In this document: positions 59,262 through 64,000 of the stretch, piece by piece
How the letters are laid out: each line of letters begins with the position of its first letter
How positions within the stretch are numbered: the stretch's first letter is position 1
Assembly (NCBI RefSeq): GCF_002355435.1
Contig: NZ_AP017313.1
Span: 4,960,001-5,024,000, forward strand
From: Mucilaginibacter gotjawali
Lineage (GTDB): Bacteria > Bacteroidota > Bacteroidia > Sphingobacteriales > Sphingobacteriaceae
Length of the DNA stretch: 64,000 nucleotides
Direction: 5' to 3'
Made by a program: the position numbers and the translations under genes
Notes under the pieces: generated by a model
Database searches by the model: none
Told to the model about the DNA's origin: nothing
What the model saw: the letters and a program-made list of their open reading frames with translations, nothing else

Positions 59262-60159
59262 AAATCGCTTTTAACGCTAACGAAACCTCCGAATAAATAA
59301 ATTTATACCCTGCAGCTTCAATTTTTTTGGCGGAGACCTTGGTACTGCCCAAAACAATCGTACTCATTTCGCCTAATACTAATTTTAACAAAAAGGAAGG
59401 CACATTGGGCAGCCACAATGGTTTATGCAATTGTTTGGCAATTGCTCTGGTTAATTCCTTATTGGTGACAGGGTTTGGCGCCACCATATTATAAACCCCC
59501 TCAAAATTTTCATTTTCAACCGCGAACAAATACATCCCAATCACATCCTGCACATGGATCCACGGAATCCACTGTCTGCCACTGCCCAGGGGAGCGCCAA
59601 CAAATAATTTTACAGGTGCAGCCATTTTGGCCAGCGCCCCGCCTTTATCAAGTACCACCCCGGTACGGAATTTAGTTACCTGCAGGCCTAAAGCTTTGCC
59701 TTCATCTACAACATTTTCCCATTCCACGCAGCATTTGGCCATAAAATCAGTAAACGGCGTGCTTTCCTCAGTCATCAGCTCTTCCCCCCTATCGCTGTAA
59801 TAGCCGATAGCCGATGCAGAAATAATGGATTTAACCTGGTGTTTTCTTGTTTTGAGCAAGCCATAGATCAACTGGATCGATTTGGTGCGGCTATCTATGA
59901 TTTCCTTTTTCCTTGCCTCAGTCCAGCGGCCGTCAGCTATGCCGGCCCCGGCCAGGTGAATGATGACATCTACCCCGTCAATACAGTGTTCTGCGATCTC
60001 CCCCTTATGCACATCCCACAAAAAGGTTTTAACGCGCGGGTCTCTTCCCGGCGAACGGCTTAGATGACTAACGGTATAGCCTTTATCCAGCAACTGCTTT
60101 GTAAGGCTGCTGCCGATCAGGCCGGTGCCACCGGTAAGGAGGATGCTTTTTGGGTTCAT
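59254..60159 (-). CDS. TIGR01777 family NAD-dependent epimerase-like protein
   Basis: SDR-type protein with Rossmann motif LTGGTGLIGSSL (about 8-19), an active-site-like YY in SASAIGYYSDRGEE, and VYNMVAPNPVTNKELTRAIA in the C-terminal part, the TIGR01777 signature. Length of 301 residues is normal. The physiological substrate is unknown, although E. coli YfcH and human SDR39U1 are homologues. The start codon lies in a run of ACTATGAACC words. Co-transcribed with the photolyase. Confidence 0.9.
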   Translation of the reverse strand: MNPKSILLTGGTGLIGSSLTKQLLDKGYTVSHLSRSPGRDPRVKTFLWDVHKGEIAEHCIDGVDVIIHLAGAGIADGRWTEARKKEIIDSRTKSIQLIYGLLKTRKHQVKSIISASAIGYYSDRGEELMTEESTPFTDFMAKCCVEWENVVDEGKALGLQVTKFRTGVVLDKGGALAKMAAPVKLFVGAPLGSGRQWIPWIHVQDVIGMYLFAVENENFEGVYNMVAPNPVTNKELTRAIAKQLHKPLWLPNVPSFLLKLVLGEMSTIVLGSTKVSAKKIEAAGYKFIYSEVSLALKAIYG

Positions 60160-60246
60160 AGTTTATGGTTCATAGTTCATGGTAAAAAGGCGATTTGTAG
60201 AATAGCTCATTGCAGCTGCTATGAACTATGAACCATCAACCATGAA
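60160..60246 (-). repeat. ATGAACTATGAACC-word inverted repeat
   Basis: On the plus strand GTTTATGGTTCATAGTTCAT begins at 60162 and its complement CTATGAACTATGAACCATC runs at 60218-60239. Minus-strand reading: the GGTTCATAG word starts at the Dabb stop, and ATGAACC precedes and includes the start codon of TIGR01777. Confidence 0.7.
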
Positions 60247-60553
60247 CATTTACACTATCTGCAACAACAACTTTGCTGCAAAGAGGTTTGGCGTAGTTTT
60301 CGGCAAAATACACGTGGGTAGGGTCAACCTGGTAAGCTTCCTGCTCGGCAGGGCCATCAAATAACAACAAAAGCGAAACATCATACGAACGGTCAACTAC
60401 GCTGCGGAAAGTTTCGGCAGGTACGCCGATATGGATCTGGCGGATATGCGGAATTGGCAAAAGCGTATTTAAACCGTCAATCAATTGCTGTTTATCGGCT
60501 TTATCATGAAGCCAGAAATGAACGTGATGTACAAAAGTATTTTCGAGAAGCAT
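60236..60553 (-). CDS. Dabb (stress-responsive A/B barrel) domain protein
   Basis: The 105-residue product has the Dabb signature: FVHHVHFWLHDKADKQQLID, then VSLLLLFDGPAEQEAYQVDP and HVYFAEN. Dabb proteins are dimeric ferredoxin-like folds, often of unknown role. The C-terminal residues and the stop codon (TGA in GGTTGATGG) are inside a repeat. It is 76 bp upstream of TIGR01777 on the same strand. Confidence 0.88.
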   Translation of the reverse strand: MLLENTFVHHVHFWLHDKADKQQLIDGLNTLLPIPHIRQIHIGVPAETFRSVVDRSYDVSLLLLFDGPAEQEAYQVDPTHVYFAENYAKPLCSKVVVADSVNVHG

Positions 60554-60694
60554 GTTAATGTGTTTTTATTTCACTAAAATGGAAATAAATTGTGACTATA
60601 AACGTACAAACTTCAGATATGATGAAGAGTTGACAGGAAGTGCCCGCGGATTCTTAATGCGTACACACTACATAAACCTTAGCCTTGAGGGCGA

Positions 60695-60805
60695 ATGCGC
60701 AATTCGTGTCAATCAAATTCGTGTCCATTCGAACAAATTCGTGAAATTCGTGTCCATTCGAACAAATTCGTGAAATTCGTGTCCATTCAATTCGTGTCCA
60801 TTCAA
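60695..60805 (+). repeat. AATTCGTGTCCATTC-word repeat tract
   Basis: Words AATTCGTG, CCATTCG and AAATTCGTGAAATTCGTG repeat about eight times between the Dabb gene and the end of the UbiB-like gene. Read on the minus strand they start immediately after the UbiB-like stop codon. Confidence 0.75.
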
Positions 60806-60807
60806 TC

Positions 60808-62133
60808 TCATACAAACTGCTCCACCACATGCGGCTTAAACGTATCCGTTTTAACCTCCGCTTTCAACTCATGCAAAATATTATACAGCCCGAAATTGGT
60901 GCGGTTAACATAAATAAAATGCTTTACGCCCCGCGCCTGTTTAAACTCGGGCATTTTAGCTACCTTTTCACCAAAGCCATACAGTTCATCAAAAAACGCG
61001 GTTTGACCGAAATCAAAATGATCGGTAATATATGGCTTGGCAAACAAGCCTATCATTTGCCGGTACATTTTATAATAAAACTCAATTTGCGCGGGCGTAT
61101 CATTCGGATGGATCATCTCCAGCTGGCGGAACGCCTTAATCGTTTCTTCCTTATTTTCCATTAACCCGGTAGAGGTGAGCGAGAAAAAAGGATAGTAAAA
61201 ATCTTCAGGCATTTCTTTGATACAACCGAAATCTATCACACCGAGTTGGTCATCACCGGTGATCATAAAATTCCCGGGGTGCGGGTCCGCGTGTACGGCG
61301 CGCAGCTCGTGTTGCTGAAAATTATAAAAATCCCATAGCGCCTGCCCTATTTTATTGCGCAGTTGCTGCGACGGATTAGTATTTAAAAATTCGCGCAGGT
61401 GTTTGCCTTCCAGCCAGTCCATGGTGATGATGCGTTTGCTGGATAATTCGGGATAATATTTCGGAAAAACCACATTGTCAAGCCCTGAACAGGCATTTGA
61501 AAATTCAATAGAACGCCTTACTTCCAGCTCATAGTCGGTTTCTTCCAGCAGGCGTTCTTCTACCTCCTTCATATAAATATCCAACTCTTTTTCACTCATG
61601 CCCAGCATTCTGAAAGCAAATGGCTTTACCAGTTTAAGGTCGGACGAAATAGAATCGCCAACACCGGGATATTGAATTTTTACCGCAAGTTTTTTACCGT
61701 TTAACTCGGCCTGGTGCACCTGGCCGATGGACGCCGCGTTAGACGAGCGGACGTTAAATTTATCGTAGATTTTATCGGGTGTTTTGCCAAAATACTTTTT
61801 AAAAGTTTGTACGATCAGCGGCCCCGACAAGGGCGGCGCATTGTACTGCGACTGCGAAAACTTATCGGTATAAGCCTGTGGCAGCAGATTTTTGTCCATG
61901 CTCAGCATTTGCGCCACTTTAAGGGCGCTGCCCTTCAGTTCGCTTAATGATTCATAAATGTCCGATGCATTATCCTCGTTCAGTTCGCTTTTATCCATCT
62001 CGGGATTGAACAGTTTTTTGGAGTAATGCTTAATATAGTTACCGCCAATTTTAAAACCGGTTTTTACAAATTTCGCAGAACGTTCGACCTTGGAGGTTGG
62101 TATACTATTTTGTTCTTTTGGATTTTCACTCAT
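60808..62133 (-). CDS. AarF/ABC1/UbiB-family atypical kinase
   Basis: The 441-residue protein has the ABC1 features: KxGQ-like ELKGSALKVAQMLSMD (about 65-80), SSNAASIGQVHQAEL (Ala-rich loop), AVKIQYPGV with the ATP-binding Lys, VHADPHPGNF and VIDFGCIK with the metal-binding Asp. UbiB proteins support quinone synthesis or lipid transport. The stop is followed by a repeat tract. Divergently placed TetR and HAD genes lie beyond 62.5 kb. Confidence 0.92.
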   Translation of the reverse strand: MSENPKEQNSIPTSKVERSAKFVKTGFKIGGNYIKHYSKKLFNPEMDKSELNEDNASDIYESLSELKGSALKVAQMLSMDKNLLPQAYTDKFSQSQYNAPPLSGPLIVQTFKKYFGKTPDKIYDKFNVRSSNAASIGQVHQAELNGKKLAVKIQYPGVGDSISSDLKLVKPFAFRMLGMSEKELDIYMKEVEERLLEETDYELEVRRSIEFSNACSGLDNVVFPKYYPELSSKRIITMDWLEGKHLREFLNTNPSQQLRNKIGQALWDFYNFQQHELRAVHADPHPGNFMITGDDQLGVIDFGCIKEMPEDFYYPFFSLTSTGLMENKEETIKAFRQLEMIHPNDTPAQIEFYYKMYRQMIGLFAKPYITDHFDFGQTAFFDELYGFGEKVAKMPEFKQARGVKHFIYVNRTNFGLYNILHELKAEVKTDTFKPHVVEQFV

Positions 62134-62507
62134 TTGTTTACTTCTATCATACTTTGTACTGGTATCCGAATCCTATGACCCATCGGGCAATATCATTAGA
62201 TTATAGAAAAATATTTGTTTTCCCCTCTTTTCCGCTTGCGGAAGAGAGGGGCGACCAGCGTAGCGTAGTCGGGGTGAGTAGGCTCGCCGCCCTGCATTGG
62301 CGGTAATGTCCGCTGGGGTTAACTCACCCGATCATCGCTACGCTTGATCTGCCCTCTCTTTTGCAGGCAAAAAAGAGGGCCAAAAAGCTCTAAGAGGCAA
62401 TTATCTTCATCCTTATTTTTTCTACAACGGGGTTATCCCTAACGAGATCTTTTCTCCGCAATTCAATAATTGTCGGTTTGCTTTATTACTATCCCCTACA
62501 CAAAACG
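62134..62507. repeat. Compound hairpin element
   Basis: Three nested structures are visible: hairpin A at 62222-62251 (CCCCTCTTTTCCGC, loop, GGAAGAGAGGGG), an imperfect long arm pair between 62253-62279 and 62322-62349 (GTAGCG and GGGTGAGT matched by ACTCACCC and CGCTAC), and hairpin B at 62351-62380 (GCCCTCT, loop, AGAGGGC). The centre contains GCCGCC and GGCGGT. There is no gene. It may be a dispersed structured element or an RNA between HAD and the UbiB-like gene. Confidence 0.65.
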
Positions 62508-63176
62508 TCATTCAAATAACGCAGCCAGCTTTTGCACGGTCAACGCCAAATAATTATCGATCACCAGGTTTACCGGCTGTAATTCCGCAGCGGTATGCCC
62601 TGTAGTTATCCCTACAACTTTCATCCCCGCGCTGTTAGCCGCTTTAACCCCAGCTAATGAATCTTCAAACACCACGCATTTTTCAGGCGGCATTCCTAAT
62701 TTTTTGGCTGCTTTTAAAAATACCTGCGGATCGGGTTTGGGCCTCGTAACCATGGTTGAATTAATGATGGCATCAAAATCCCCTTCTATCGGAATTTTAT
62801 TGAATACAAAATCTATATCTTCCTGCGTGGCTGACGTACCCATGGCCATTTTTACCCCGGCATTTTTCAATCCGTTTAGAAAATGCTCCAGCCCATTTAT
62901 AGGCGCCAGGTAAGGCGCATAAAGTTGCCTGTAAAATTCTTCCTTTTCATTCAACAAGTCTTTTAGCTGCGCTTCATCCCTGCCTTCGCCAAACACCCGT
63001 CGGATAGTTTCCAATACCGGCACGCCACTGATAGTGGTATAGTAAGTTTCTTTACTTAACCCGCCTTTACCATATTTTTTATACAGCGCCTGCCACGATT
63101 TAAAATGATAGGGGGTATTGTCGATCAGGGTGCCGTCCATGTCGAAAATGGCGGCGAAGATACTAGTTGTTCCCAA
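62508..63176 (-). CDS. HAD hydrolase, beta-phosphoglucomutase-like
   Basis: The 222-residue product has all HAD motifs: AIFDMDGTLIDN (motif I, residues about 9-19), MGTSATQ (motif II, Ser/Thr), KPDPQVFLKAAKKLG (motif III Lys) and VFEDSLAGVKAANSAGM (motif IV). The cap domain is helical, so it belongs to the beta-phosphoglucomutase/phosphatase group. Substrate unknown. Its start overlaps the TetR stop by 14 bp, hence likely coupled. Confidence 0.9.
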   Translation of the reverse strand: MGTTSIFAAIFDMDGTLIDNTPYHFKSWQALYKKYGKGGLSKETYYTTISGVPVLETIRRVFGEGRDEAQLKDLLNEKEEFYRQLYAPYLAPINGLEHFLNGLKNAGVKMAMGTSATQEDIDFVFNKIPIEGDFDAIINSTMVTRPKPDPQVFLKAAKKLGMPPEKCVVFEDSLAGVKAANSAGMKVVGITTGHTAAELQPVNLVIDNYLALTVQKLAALFE

Positions 63177-63825
63177 ATCCCATGCTCTGTTTAACCCCGC
63201 CGTGGGTGGCTAAAAACTTCCCGTATTCAATCAGGTTATCAATGGGTGAACGCTGAAAAAGATCAAACGTAACGTTGATGCCTTTTTCAATAGCTTCGTC
63301 GGTTTTTTCAAAACCCGTTGAGTTATCATTGATCCAGAAATGCAATACAAAAACCAATTGAACCCAAAGGGCATCTTTGTAACGGTTAGTGAAGAACTTA
63401 CGCTCCGAAAGTTCGTTCGTCTCTATACCTTCAACAATAATATCATTGCAAAACGTTTCAAACAAGTCTTTTATACCCCGGAAAATCTGTGGGGTCGAAA
63501 ATGTTTTGGGCTGCTTTTTAACACTGTAAACAACAAAACTGCGACTGCCTTTCAGCAACTCAAAAAAGCTGTAAAAAAATGATAATGCTTTTTCTCGGGC
63601 AGTATATTGCATCCATATTTCCTGCGTTTTTATTTCGGCAATGGTTTTCACAGCGCAACCGGTCCATATATTTTGCTCAATAGCGTCGAACGAGCTGAAG
63701 AAGCTGTAAAATTCTTCCTCCTGCATTTTGTTTTTCTTTGCAAATATGTAAACCGATTTTGGTTGTTCACCTTCTGTCAGCACAAAATCAATATAGGCTT
63801 TCTGTATATTTTCTATGGTAGCCAT
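63163..63825 (-). CDS. TetR family regulator
   Basis: The 220-residue protein has an N-terminal helix-turn-helix (AYIDFVLTEGEQPKSVYIFA and KKNKMQEEEFYSFFSSFDAI) and a helical C-terminal ligand domain. The recognition helix is atypical, but the size and helical pattern fit the TetR_C groups common in Bacteroidota. It is coupled to the HAD gene. Two palindromes upstream are likely operators. Confidence 0.75.
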   Translation of the reverse strand: MATIENIQKAYIDFVLTEGEQPKSVYIFAKKNKMQEEEFYSFFSSFDAIEQNIWTGCAVKTIAEIKTQEIWMQYTAREKALSFFYSFFELLKGSRSFVVYSVKKQPKTFSTPQIFRGIKDLFETFCNDIIVEGIETNELSERKFFTNRYKDALWVQLVFVLHFWINDNSTGFEKTDEAIEKGINVTFDLFQRSPIDNLIEYGKFLATHGGVKQSMGFGNN

Positions 63826-63842
63826 AAGTATATTTATTTTAC

Positions 63843-63858
63843 GTTATAAAATTATAAC
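63843..63858. promoter_or_regulatory. Palindrome, likely TetR operator 1
   Basis: GTTATAA-AA-TTATAAC: perfect 7-bp arms, 18 bp before the TetR start. It overlaps a TAATTTTA box on the minus strand (63847-63854), so binding would block transcription. Confidence 0.55.
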
Positions 63859-63859
63859 A

Positions 63860-63873
63860 TTACTTTAAAGTAA
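63860..63873. promoter_or_regulatory. Palindrome, likely TetR operator 2
   Basis: TTACTTTAAAGTAA is a perfect 14-bp palindrome one base after operator 1. Adjacent double sites are common for TetR proteins that bind as pairs of dimers. Confidence 0.5.
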
Positions 63874-64000
63874 ATGTCATTCACATCTATAATTAACAAC
63901 GATGGTTTTGGGGGGATAGTACAATTGATTTTATGTTCCCAACATCGTTACAATGGGCCTTATCCTGAATTATAATGTCGGCCATTCCCTTTTTTTAAGC
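63874..64000. other. Right-hand edge without recognised gene
   Basis: No coding frame with recognisable sequence is seen in either direction. A short minus-strand frame from 63984 (28 codons) has no support. Confidence 0.4.

Noticed and set aside
60552..60913. Plus-strand frames across the AATTCGTG repeat
   Set aside because: Their translation is a repeated peptide produced by the tandem DNA words.

Overview
The window is a chromosomal stretch of a Bacteroidota bacterium, most likely Sphingobacteriaceae (Mucilaginibacter- or Pedobacter-like). This rests on family content (DUF4293, M61 peptidase with PDZ, TIGR01777, DUF892 proteins, FTCD-type histidine degradation, many lipoproteins and outer-membrane barrels) and on promoters of the Bacteroidota type (TTG, 19-20 bp, TAnnTTTG). 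No rRNA, tRNA, CRISPR array, transposase, integrase or prophage gene is visible. It reads as a core/accessory mixture, not as a genomic island.

Layout. 1-12.7 kb: housekeeping and envelope genes (TM2 protein, M28 peptidase lipoprotein, SIMPL protein, serS, rsmI, DUF1572, lnt, N-acetylglucosamine-kinase-like ATPase coupled to a response regulator, M61 peptidase). 12.8-17.5 kb: a stress/DNA-repair block (small membrane protein, DUF892 protein, and the Ku-LigD operon for end joining). 18-22.5 kb: glycan genes (GH53, nitrilase-family amidase, GH43) and an anti-sigma/cupin fusion. 22.7-31.8 kb: VOC protein, two tandem collagen-like lipoproteins preceded by a likely small RNA, LysR regulator, FNR plus ferredoxin, a membrane patatin, HxlR regulator and DinB. 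31.9-40.6 kb: histidine catabolism (MarR regulator, hutH, hutU, hutI, ftcD) ending in an orphan solute-binding protein. 41-50 kb: outer-membrane barrel, aconitase, polysaccharide deacetylase, TolC and adaptor, gpsA, small secreted proteins. 50.7-64 kb: DEAD-box helicase, a toxin-antitoxin pair, hydrolase, DUF4293, second DUF892 protein, MarR, two FKBP lipoproteins, photolyase, TIGR01777, Dabb, UbiB-like kinase, HAD and TetR.

Two genes (rsmI near 6.1 kb, polysaccharide deacetylase near 45.2 kb) are each broken by loss of one base in a homopolymer. Either the assembly has indel errors or these genes are switched off or decaying.

The strongest unexplained signal is in the spaces between genes. 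Many intergenic regions are built from short degenerate words repeated several times (for example GGTGAAAG, GTCCGAAAG, TTGATTAGG, TTTGAAAAT, CACGAATT). They are often strand-oriented: the word begins at or just after a stop codon of the upstream gene, and its reverse complement often precedes the start codon of the next, so the spacer can fold on itself. In several genes the repeat supplies the stop codon, and in a few it lies where the start should be. A second family (GCCCCCTCTAAAT with TCTCCCC/GGGGAGA) flanks one small unknown gene as inverted copies.
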